A stretch of DNA of 64,000 bases from JAVEDQ01 sp963783105 (GTDB lineage Bacteria > Actinomycetota > Actinomycetes > Frankiales > Frankiaceae): contig CAWAMI010000002.1 in NCBI GenBank assembly GCA_963783105.1, forward strand, positions 495,558 through 559,557. Reading direction: 5' to 3'. Made by a program: the position numbers and the translations under genes. Below are positions 41,904-48,579 of the stretch, piece after piece. Positions within the stretch are counted from its first letter, which is position 1. Every line of letters begins with the position of its first letter. Below the pieces are notes generated by a model. That model had not been told where the DNA came from and made no database searches. It saw nothing but the letters and a program-made list of their open reading frames with translations.

Positions 41904-42251
41904 TCATGCCGAATCGAGCTGCAGGAGGTCCTGGAGCCCGTGCCGGTGCATCAGTTCACGCGTGGCGCCCGAGGGGTTGATGAACAGCAGGGGGCAGCCG
42001 TTCTCCCGGAGCCGGCCGACCACGGTGGCGATCTTCCCCAGCACGAAGGCGTTCGGCACCGTCACGTCCGTGAGGTCGACGAACAGCCGTATCGGGCCCT
42101 TGGAGCAGATGTCCCCCATCCGGTCGGCGACCTGGGCGGCGGAGACCGCGTTGAGCTCACCCCGGAGCGTCAGCACCGCGTGCCCCACCGACCACGCGAC
42201 GTGCATGTCGATACACGGTTCGCCACCGTTGAGTCGCGACGTTCCGGGCAC
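41904..42251 (-). CDS. STAS-domain protein, anti-anti-sigma-like
   Basis: 115 residues from GTG 42251. The STAS fold reads as AWSVGHAVLTLRGELNAVSAAQVADRM, IRLFVDLTDVTVPNAFVLGKIATVVGRLREN and CPLLFINPSGATRELMHRHGL. In anti-anti-sigma factors a Ser/Thr in D-S-S/T-G is phosphorylated; here the equivalent segment is VPNAFVLG, with Asn-Ala and no Ser. It may therefore work without that switch. A 22-bp inverted repeat lies just upstream. Confidence 0.82.
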   Translation of the reverse strand: MPGTSRLNGGEPCIDMHVAWSVGHAVLTLRGELNAVSAAQVADRMGDICSKGPIRLFVDLTDVTVPNAFVLGKIATVVGRLRENGCPLLFINPSGATRELMHRHGLQDLLQLDSA

Positions 42252-42272
42252 TCCCGGATCTTGGCAAACAAC

Positions 42273-42294
42273 ACAACGACGACGCGCTCGTTGT
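42273..42294. promoter_or_regulatory. 22-bp inverted repeat upstream of the STAS gene
   Basis: ACAACGA (42273-42279) and TCGTTGT (42288-42294) are perfect arms around an 8-bp spacer. It lies 21 bp before the STAS start and 118 bp before the divergent zinc-ribbon gene. It may be an operator; as RNA it would be a weak hairpin. Confidence 0.45.
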
Positions 42295-42411
42295 CCGGGC
42301 GTTGCCCGCCAGCCTGCCGAAACCCCCCGTTCGGGCTACGCCCCGGCACCGTCCCAACACCTGCTGTGGGCGCGGAGGGGCTCCGTTGTGATCACGGCAA
42401 GGAGCTAGCCC

Positions 42412-42747
42412 GTGCCGCCTATGGTCGCCGCGTTCCGGGTCACGCATGCTGACGTCGTGCCTCCCCCTCCCAGCCCTGACGGGCCGGTCTGCGTCGCCTG
42501 CCTCGGCAACCGGCAGTGCTGGGTGTGCCTGGGTCAGGGCCGCTCCGAGCGGGCGAACGGAAGCTTCGCCACCTGCCCGCGCTGCTCGGGCACGGGCATC
42601 TGCGCCACCTGCGCCCCGCCCGCCGAGGTCGACGTCCGCACGCCCGAACTGCCCCCGAAGGCCGTCGGGGCGGTGCTGCGGCTGGACGGCGACTCCCCGT
42701 TGAAGGTCGACGCCGGAGCCCAGGCACAGCCCGCCCGCACGTTCTGA
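42412..42747 (+). CDS. Small cysteine-rich protein with DnaJ-like zinc motifs
   Basis: 111 residues from GTG 42412, with AAGGAG 7 bases upstream. Five cysteine pairs are visible: CVAC, CWVCLGQG, CPRCSGTG, CATC with a leading C before each G-x-G turn. The CxxCxGxG form (CLGQG, CSGTG) is that of the DnaJ central zinc domain, so it should bind two Zn2+ ions. No J domain is present, and the C-terminal half is Pro/Ala-rich. Possibly a chaperone accessory or a redox-sensing protein. Convergent with pcaC (gap 3 bp). Confidence 0.72.
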   Translation: MPPMVAAFRVTHADVVPPPPSPDGPVCVACLGNRQCWVCLGQGRSERANGSFATCPRCSGTGICATCAPPAEVDVRTPELPPKAVGAVLRLDGDSPLKVDAGAQAQPARTF

Positions 42748-42750
42748 GCG

Positions 42751-43182
42751 TCAGGTTCCGGCAGCGCCGGAGTCGGTGCCGGCGCCGGAGTCGGTGCCGG
42801 AATCGGAGTCGGGGTCGCCGAGCACGTCCACCGCGAGCCCGAACGCCGCGTTCGCCGCCGGAACACCGGCGTAGACACCGGTCTGCAGCAGGACCTCGCC
42901 GATCTCCTCCCGGCTCAACCCGTTGCGCAGTGCGGCGGCCAGGTGCAGCCCGAGCTCGTCGGAGCGGCCGAGGGCGGCCAGCACCGCGATGGTGATCGCG
43001 CTACGGGTCCGCCGGTCCAGCCCGTCCCGGGCCCAGACGTCGCCCCAGGCCACCCGGGTGATGAAGTCCTGGAAGTCCTCGGTCAGGAGCGTCCGCTTCG
43101 CCTCGGCGCGATCGACGTGCGCGTCGCCGAGCACCTCCCGGCGGATCCGCATGCCCTGCTCGCGGCGCTCGTCGTCGTTCAC
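42751..43182 (-). CDS. pcaC: 4-carboxymuconolactone decarboxylase
   Basis: 143 residues from GTG 43182, with GGAGG 5 bases upstream. It overlaps the pcaB stop (GTGA). The CMD fold is present: EQGMRIRREVLGDAHVDRA, FQDFITRVAWGDVWARDGLDRRTRSAITIAVLAALGRSDELGLHLAAALRNGLSREEIGEVLLQTGVYAGVPAANAAF. It decarboxylates gamma-carboxymuconolactone to beta-ketoadipate enol-lactone. The C-terminal tail has an odd acidic repeat (DSDSGTDSGAGTDSGAAGT). It is not fused to PcaD (no PcaL), unlike many actinomycetes. Confidence 0.92.
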   Translation of the reverse strand: MNDDERREQGMRIRREVLGDAHVDRAEAKRTLLTEDFQDFITRVAWGDVWARDGLDRRTRSAITIAVLAALGRSDELGLHLAAALRNGLSREEIGEVLLQTGVYAGVPAANAAFGLAVDVLGDPDSDSGTDSGAGTDSGAAGT

Positions 43183-44552
43183 CCGTTCCTCCGTTGGCTT
43201 CGCTCGGCGTGCGCCCGCAGCGCCCGGTCGACCAGCGCGTCCGCGGAGCCGAGCCAACTCTCCGGCGCCAGCGTCGCGGTGATCGCCTCGTCGTCGAGTT
43301 CGGCGCGGACCCGCGGTTCCCGACGGACGATCTGGTCGAAGGTCTTCTCGCCGGCCGCCGCCTGCTGCGCGCACTCCCGCACGAGATCGTGCGCCTGGTC
43401 CCGTCCGAGCGCCGGGGCGAGGCGGGCCGCGAGGCTCTCCGAGAGCAGCAGCCCTCCCGACAGGTCGAGGTCTGCCCGCATGCGTTCCGCGTCGACGCGT
43501 AAACCGGTGAGGGCAGCGCAGAGGCGGTTCGCGGCGCCGCCGGTGACCGACAGCAGCTCGCGCAGCGTCTCCCACTCCGCGTGCCACGCACCGGCGGGCC
43601 GCTCGTGCTCGGCGGCGGCCGCCGCGGTGAACAGGGTCGCGACCAGCCCCGGGGTACGTGTGGCCGCCGAGCGAACCAGGATCGCGTCGACCGGGTTGGC
43701 CTTGTGCGGCATGGCCGTCGAGCCGCCACCGGCGGCGGGCACGACCTCGCCGAGCTCGCTCTGCGCCAGCAGGACCAGGTCCAGCGCCACCTTGCCCGTG
43801 GCCGCGGTCAGCCCGCCGAGCGCGGCGCCCAGATCGAGGATCCGTTGCCGGTCGCTGTGCCACGGCAGGGCGGGCTCGACGAGCCCGAGACGCCCGGCGA
43901 GGACACCCATCAACTCCGGACCGCGGTCGTCGAGCCCGGCCAGCGTCCCGGCCGCTCCTCCGAACTGCACGGCGAGCCGCCGTCGCGCGACGACCTCGAG
44001 CCGTTCCGCCGCGTCGTCGAGCAGGGTCAGCCACCCCGCGGCGACGCGGCCGAACGTGGTCGGCAGCGCCTGCTGCCCCAAGGTCCGCGCGGGCATCGGC
44101 GTGTGCCGGTGGTCGGCGATCAACTCAACGAGCCGCGAGGCCGCGCCGTCGAGCCGTCGGCACGTGCGGTCGGCGGCCTGCCTCGCGACGAGCATGAGCC
44201 CGGTGTCGAGCACGTCCTGACTCGTGGCGCCGCGGTGGACGAACGGACGCGCCGACTCGGGCACGGCGGCGGTCAGCTGACGCACCAGCGGATTGACCGG
44301 GTTGCCGGCGCCGAGCGCCTGCCGCCCGAGCTCCGCCGGGTCGACCGTCAGCTCACCCGCGGTGGCGGCGATGGCGGCGGCGGCCTCGGGGGGAACGAGG
44401 CCGAGTCCGGCCTGCGCGGCGGCGAGCTCCGACTCGAAGCGGAGCATCGCGGTCACCAGCGCCCGGTCGGCGATCGCCTCGTCGACGTCCGGGTCGCCGA
44501 ACAGCGGGCTCAGGAGCCCGTCCGGCTCAGACGGAGAAGAAGACGGTCTCAT
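43179..44552 (-). CDS. pcaB: 3-carboxy-cis,cis-muconate cycloisomerase
   Basis: 457 residues from ATG 44552 (a GTG at 44558 is an alternative); it starts inside pcaG (26-bp overlap). Fumarase/ASL superfamily signatures: VHRGATSQDVLDTGLML near residue 107, TLGQQALPTTFGRVAAGW, and the loop GGGSTAMPHKANPVDAILV near residue 275 (signature GSSxMPxKxNP). It converts 3-carboxymuconate to gamma-carboxymuconolactone. The order pcaG-pcaB-pcaC with overlaps shows tight co-expression. Confidence 0.94.
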   Translation of the reverse strand: MRPSSSPSEPDGLLSPLFGDPDVDEAIADRALVTAMLRFESELAAAQAGLGLVPPEAAAAIAATAGELTVDPAELGRQALGAGNPVNPLVRQLTAAVPESARPFVHRGATSQDVLDTGLMLVARQAADRTCRRLDGAASRLVELIADHRHTPMPARTLGQQALPTTFGRVAAGWLTLLDDAAERLEVVARRRLAVQFGGAAGTLAGLDDRGPELMGVLAGRLGLVEPALPWHSDRQRILDLGAALGGLTAATGKVALDLVLLAQSELGEVVPAAGGGSTAMPHKANPVDAILVRSAATRTPGLVATLFTAAAAAEHERPAGAWHAEWETLRELLSVTGGAANRLCAALTGLRVDAERMRADLDLSGGLLLSESLAARLAPALGRDQAHDLVRECAQQAAAGEKTFDQIVRREPRVRAELDDEAITATLAPESWLGSADALVDRALRAHAERSQRRNG

Positions 44553-45105
44553 CCGCACCCTGCAGCACGATGTCGAAGTCGAACCGCCCCGGGCCGGAGC
44601 TCCGCGCGATCAGCGTCCCCCGCCGCTCCGGCGGCACGGACGCCAGGACGGGGTCGGCCTCGTTCGCCGGCTCGTCCGGGAAGTAGATGCGGGTGACCAC
44701 GCGGTCGAGGAGGCCGCGGGCGAACACGGAGACGTCGAGGTGCGGCGCCTCCTGTCCACCGCCGGGAGCCGGCAGCGGGGCGGGCTTGACCGTGCGGATG
44801 CGATAGCTGCCCGTGCCGTCCGTGGGGCACCGACCGAAGCCGCGGAAGTCCGACCCGACTCCCTCGGGACTCGGCCTCGGATCGTCGGGGTGCGGGAAGC
44901 GACCGTCCGCGTCGGCCTGCCAGGTTTCGACCAGGGCATCGGTAACGGGCTCGCCCGCGCCGTCCAGGACCCGCCCCGTCACGACGACGGCGCCGGGTGT
45001 GCCGTCGGCGACCACGTCCGACCCGTCCGGCCACATCAGGGCGATGTGCAGGAAGGGTCCGACCGTCTGCGACGGGGTGAGCCCCCGTCCCGTCGGCTCA
45101 CTCAT
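44527..45105 (-). CDS. pcaG: Protocatechuate 3,4-dioxygenase alpha subunit
   Basis: 192 residues, typical for the alpha chain. TPSQTVGPFLHIAL opens the protein; GAVVVTGRVLDGAGEPVTDALVETWQADADGRFPHPDD and APHLDVSVFARGLLDRVVTRIYFPDEPANEADPVL follow. As expected for PcaG, the ferric-iron tyrosines and histidines of PcaH are replaced (HLDVSVFARG instead of HIHFS). It pairs with PcaH to form the (alpha-beta-Fe)n enzyme. It overlaps pcaH by 8 bp. Confidence 0.95.
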   Translation of the reverse strand: MSEPTGRGLTPSQTVGPFLHIALMWPDGSDVVADGTPGAVVVTGRVLDGAGEPVTDALVETWQADADGRFPHPDDPRPSPEGVGSDFRGFGRCPTDGTGSYRIRTVKPAPLPAPGGGQEAPHLDVSVFARGLLDRVVTRIYFPDEPANEADPVLASVPPERRGTLIARSSGPGRFDFDIVLQGADETVFFSV

Positions 45106-45850
45106 GCGGCTCCTCGAACGGGGTCTGTTCGCGGCCCCGCAGCACGATGTCGAAGGCGAACGCCAGCGCCCACTCCGGCTGCGTCGTGGCGTGGTCGTAG
45201 CGGGAGATCAGCCGGGGACGGGCCGGCTCGGGGACGGACGAGAAGATCGGGTCCCGGCTGAACAGCGGGTCGTCCGGGAAGTACATCTGGGTCACGAGCC
45301 GCTGGGTGAAGGCCCGGCCGAACAGCGAGAAGTGGATGTGGGCGGGCCGCCACGCGTTGACGTGGTTGCCCCACGGATAGGCGCCCGGCTTGACGGTCGT
45401 GAACCGGTAGCGCCCCTCGGAGTCGGTGACGACCCGGCCAAGCCCGTCGAAGTGCGGGTCGAGCGGCGCCGGCCAGGTGTCCCGGTCGTGCCGGTAGCGC
45501 CCGGCCGCGTTCGCCTGCCACACCTCGACCAGGGCGTCGGGCACGGGCCTGCCGTCTCCGTCGAGCACCCGTCCGTGCACGACGATGCGCTGGCCGATCG
45601 CCTCGCCGCCGGAGCCGGTCGTCAGGTCGGCGTCCTCGGGCCGGACCCGGTCCGCGCCGAACAGCGGCCCGGTGACCTCGGTCAGCAGGTGCGGCAGCAG
45701 CACGAGCGGCTGCTGCGGCGCCCGGAGAACCGTCGAGCGGTAGTCCGGGAACAGCAGGTCCGGGTGGTCGCCGTCGGGTCGCCGGTAGCCGCCGAGGCGG
45801 AGATCGGAGGGAAGGGCGGAGTCACCGGTCACGCCGGAGTCGCCGGTCAT
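45098..45850 (-). CDS. pcaH: Protocatechuate 3,4-dioxygenase beta subunit
   Basis: 250 residues from ATG 45850, overlapping the pobA stop (ATGA). The four Fe(III) ligands are visible: Tyr119 (GRYRHD), Tyr158 (GAYPWGNHVNAWRP), His171 and His173 (PAHIHFSLFG). It cleaves protocatechuate between the two hydroxyls to 3-carboxy-cis,cis-muconate. The N-terminus has a duplicated MTGDSGVTGDS stretch of no obvious importance. Operon order pcaF-pobA-pcaH-pcaG-pcaB-pcaC. Confidence 0.96.
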   Translation of the reverse strand: MTGDSGVTGDSALPSDLRLGGYRRPDGDHPDLLFPDYRSTVLRAPQQPLVLLPHLLTEVTGPLFGADRVRPEDADLTTGSGGEAIGQRIVVHGRVLDGDGRPVPDALVEVWQANAAGRYRHDRDTWPAPLDPHFDGLGRVVTDSEGRYRFTTVKPGAYPWGNHVNAWRPAHIHFSLFGRAFTQRLVTQMYFPDDPLFSRDPIFSSVPEPARPRLISRYDHATTQPEWALAFAFDIVLRGREQTPFEEPHE

Positions 45851-47106
45851 GCCGCGGCTCCGACCGGCGGCAGCGGCAGCCCGACGTAGTTCTCCGCCAG
45901 GCTCTGCGCCGCCGGGCGGGACGAGGCGATGTAGCGGAGCTGGGAGAGCTGCAGTTGCAGGGAGAACGGGTCGGCCTGTCCGTCGCCGTCCACGTCGCGG
46001 TGCAGCATCGACGTCATGAACCAGGAGAAGTGTTCGGCCCGCCAGACGCGGCGCAGGCACCGCGTCGAGTAGGACAGCAGGTCCTCATCGCTCGCCTTCC
46101 CCGTCGAGCCGTACCAGCGGGCGACCGCGCGGCCGAGGACGCAGACGTCGGCGATCGCCAGGTTCATCCCCTTCGCCCCGGTCGGCGGGACGATGTGGGC
46201 CGCGTCGCCGGCGAGGAACAACCGGCCGTACTGCATCGGCTCGGTGACGAAGCTGCGCATCGCCGTCACGCTCTTGTCGAAGATCGGTCCCTCGGTCAGG
46301 GGCGGCTCGTCCTCGGAGCCGAGGCGGTACTGCAGTTCCGCCCAGATCCGCTCGTCGGACCACTCGGCGATATCGGTTTCGACGGGGACCTGCAGGTAGT
46401 TCCGCGTGATCGACGGCGACCGCATGCTGTGCAGGGCGAAGCCGGCGTCGGTGTGGGCGTAGATCAGCTCCGTCGACGACGGCGGCGCCTCGGCGAGGAT
46501 GCCCAGCCAGGCGTAGGGGTAGACGCGGTCGAAGGTGCGGCGGACGTCCTCGGGCAGCAGGCTCCGGCTCAGCCCGTGGAAGCCGTCGCAGCCGGCGACG
46601 ATGTCGCAGTCGAGGGACTGCTCGACCCCGTCGACCGAGCGGAAGGTGATCCGGGGGCGCTCCCCGTCGAGGGTCCCGTCGAGCCCGCTGACCGCGACGT
46701 CGGAGGCCTCGAAGCGGAGGTCACCGCCGTCGGCCAGCCGACGGGCGATGAGGTCCTTGACCACCTCCTGCTGGCCGTAGACGTGGATCGTCTTGCCGAC
46801 CAGCTCGGCGAAGTCGACGTGATGCCGGATGCCGTCGAACAGCAGGTGGATGCCGTCGTGCCGCAACCCGTCGCGGTGCAGCCGGTCGGCGACGCCGACC
46901 TGTTCGAGCAGGGTCACGGTCGGGGATTCGAGCACTCCGGCGCGGACCCGCTTCTCGACGTGGTCCCGGCTGCGGATCTCGACGACGACCGAGTCGATCC
47001 CCTCGAGGTGGAGCAGGTGCGACAGCAGCAGCCCGGCCGGGCCGGCGCCGAGGATGCCGACCTGGGTGCGGGTTGCGCTCTGACCTGAGGCGCCGGTCGC
47101 GCTCAC
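45847..47106 (-). CDS. pobA: 4-hydroxybenzoate 3-monooxygenase
   Basis: 419 residues from GTG 47106, overlapping the thiolase stop (GTGA). Class A flavoprotein monooxygenase: QVGILGAGPAGLLLSHLLHLEGI (FAD GxGxxG), DCDIVAGCDGFHGLSR (DG motif) and RLFLAGDAAHIVPPTGAKGMNLAIADV (GD motif), all characteristic of PobA. RSRDHVEKRVRAGVLE near residue 44 is the PobA substrate/NAD(P)H region. It hydroxylates 4-hydroxybenzoate to protocatechuate, feeding PcaGH. No pobR gene is adjacent. Confidence 0.95.
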   Translation of the reverse strand: MSATGASGQSATRTQVGILGAGPAGLLLSHLLHLEGIDSVVVEIRSRDHVEKRVRAGVLESPTVTLLEQVGVADRLHRDGLRHDGIHLLFDGIRHHVDFAELVGKTIHVYGQQEVVKDLIARRLADGGDLRFEASDVAVSGLDGTLDGERPRITFRSVDGVEQSLDCDIVAGCDGFHGLSRSLLPEDVRRTFDRVYPYAWLGILAEAPPSSTELIYAHTDAGFALHSMRSPSITRNYLQVPVETDIAEWSDERIWAELQYRLGSEDEPPLTEGPIFDKSVTAMRSFVTEPMQYGRLFLAGDAAHIVPPTGAKGMNLAIADVCVLGRAVARWYGSTGKASDEDLLSYSTRCLRRVWRAEHFSWFMTSMLHRDVDGDGQADPFSLQLQLSQLRYIASSRPAAQSLAENYVGLPLPPVGAAA

Positions 47107-48302
47107 ACCCGCTCCAGGACCATCGCCATCCCCTGCCCCACGCCGATGCAGAGCGTCGCCAGCCCGGAGGTGAGGTCGCCGCGCTCGAGGCGGTTCAGCA
47201 GCATGAGGACGAGCCGGATGCCGGTGGCGCCGAGCGGATGGCCGAGCGCGATCGCCCCGCCGTCGGTGTTGACCTTGTCCTCGTCGAGGTCCAGCCGACG
47301 CAGGCTCGCCAGCACCTGGGGTGCGAACGCCTCGTTGAACTCGACGGCGTCGAGGTCGTCCACCGTTCTTCCGAGGCGGGCGAGGAGCTTCTGCGTCGCG
47401 GGCACCGGGCCCAGGCCCATGAGCGACGGCGCGACCCCGGCGGCGGCGGCGCCGACGACCTTCGCCCGCGGACGCAACCCGTGGCGCTTCACCGCCGCAC
47501 CGGACGCCACGACGATGGCACCGGCGCCGTCCGAGATCGGCGAACTGGTGCCGGCGGTGACGATGCCGTCCGGGCGGAACACGGGCTTCAGGGTTGCGAG
47601 CTTCTCGACGGTGGTGGCCCTCGGGACCTCGTCGGCCTTCACCGTTCCGGTCGGGGTCTCGACCGGCACCAGATCGCGATCGAAGACGCCGGCGTCCCGC
47701 GCCGTCGCGGCCGCGCTCTGCGAGCGGGCGCCCCAGGCATCGCTGTCCTCGCGCGTGATGCCGTCGAGCAGCGCGACCTCCTCGGCGGTGTCCCCCAGCG
47801 TGATCGTCGCCTTGCCGCCGTCGATCTCGGCCATCCGCGCGTTCACGAGGCGCCAGCCGAGGGCGGTGTCGAACACCTGCGGAGCCGCCGCCCACGGCGT
47901 CCCGGCCTTGGCCATCACGTAGGGGGCCCGGGTCATCGACTCGACGCCGCCGGCGACCACGACGTCAGCCTCGCCCGTGCGGATCTGCTGCGCGGCCGAG
48001 GCCACCGACTGCAGGCTGCTGGCGCACAGCCGGTTCACCGTGTAGCCGGGCACGGTCTCCGGCAGCCCGGCGAGCAGCACCGCCATGCGCGCGACGTTCC
48101 GGTTGTCCTCGCCGGCCTGGTTGGCGCCTCCGTAGATCACCTCGTCGACGGCGTCCGGGGCGACGCCGGACCGCTCGAGGGCGGTGGTGAGCACGAGCGC
48201 GGCGAGGTCGTCTGGCCGCACGGACGCGAGCGCGCCGCGGTGCTTCCCGAAGGGCGTCCGCACCCCGTCGACGACGTATGCCTGCCGGTCCTCGATCGTC
48301 AT
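47103..48302 (-). CDS. pcaF: Acetyl-CoA acyltransferase, probable beta-ketoadipyl-CoA thiolase
   Basis: 399 residues from ATG 48302. Thiolase residues: nucleophile Cys in NRLCASSLQSVASAAQQI near residue 91, His in FNEAFAPQ, and Cys in LCIGVGQGMAMV near residue 387; the GGAIALGHPLGATGIRL segment is complete. As the first gene of the protocatechuate operon it is most probably PcaF, which splits beta-ketoadipyl-CoA into succinyl-CoA and acetyl-CoA; a generic thiolase is the alternative. The CoA-transferase genes pcaIJ and the enol-lactonase pcaD are not in this window. Confidence 0.9.
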   Translation of the reverse strand: MTIEDRQAYVVDGVRTPFGKHRGALASVRPDDLAALVLTTALERSGVAPDAVDEVIYGGANQAGEDNRNVARMAVLLAGLPETVPGYTVNRLCASSLQSVASAAQQIRTGEADVVVAGGVESMTRAPYVMAKAGTPWAAAPQVFDTALGWRLVNARMAEIDGGKATITLGDTAEEVALLDGITREDSDAWGARSQSAAATARDAGVFDRDLVPVETPTGTVKADEVPRATTVEKLATLKPVFRPDGIVTAGTSSPISDGAGAIVVASGAAVKRHGLRPRAKVVGAAAAGVAPSLMGLGPVPATQKLLARLGRTVDDLDAVEFNEAFAPQVLASLRRLDLDEDKVNTDGGAIALGHPLGATGIRLVLMLLNRLERGDLTSGLATLCIGVGQGMAMVLERV

Positions 48303-48523
48303 GAGCCCTCCGGGCGAGCGGCCGATGCGTGATCCCGGACCACCCGGCGTACTGGGTGATCCGGTTGTGCCATTGTCCTCTCTACCCCGACCGGCCTCAC
48401 TACCCCGACCTGCCCTCAGTTGTCCGCGGGCGCTGTTCGCCGCCGTCCCGGACGGTCGACCGGATGACCGATCTATGGGCTTCCGTACTCTGGTTCGGCA
48501 GGGTTCGTGCTTGGTCAGACCAC

Positions 48524-48555
48524 CGGTTATCGACAACGACGGTTATCGACAGCGA
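48524..48555 (+). repeat. Tandem 16-bp direct repeat in the leader of the LOV-SpoIIE gene
   Basis: CGGTTATCGACAACGA and CGGTTATCGACAGCGA are adjacent copies with one mismatch, ending 24 bp before the ATG at 48580. The TTATCGACA part differs from a DnaA box (TTATCCACA) at one base. A tandem regulator site or a leader element is the likely role. The rest of the 277-bp divergent gap with pcaF has no gene. Confidence 0.6.
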
Positions 48556-48579
48556 CGGCCGACAGCGAGGTGCGGGAAC

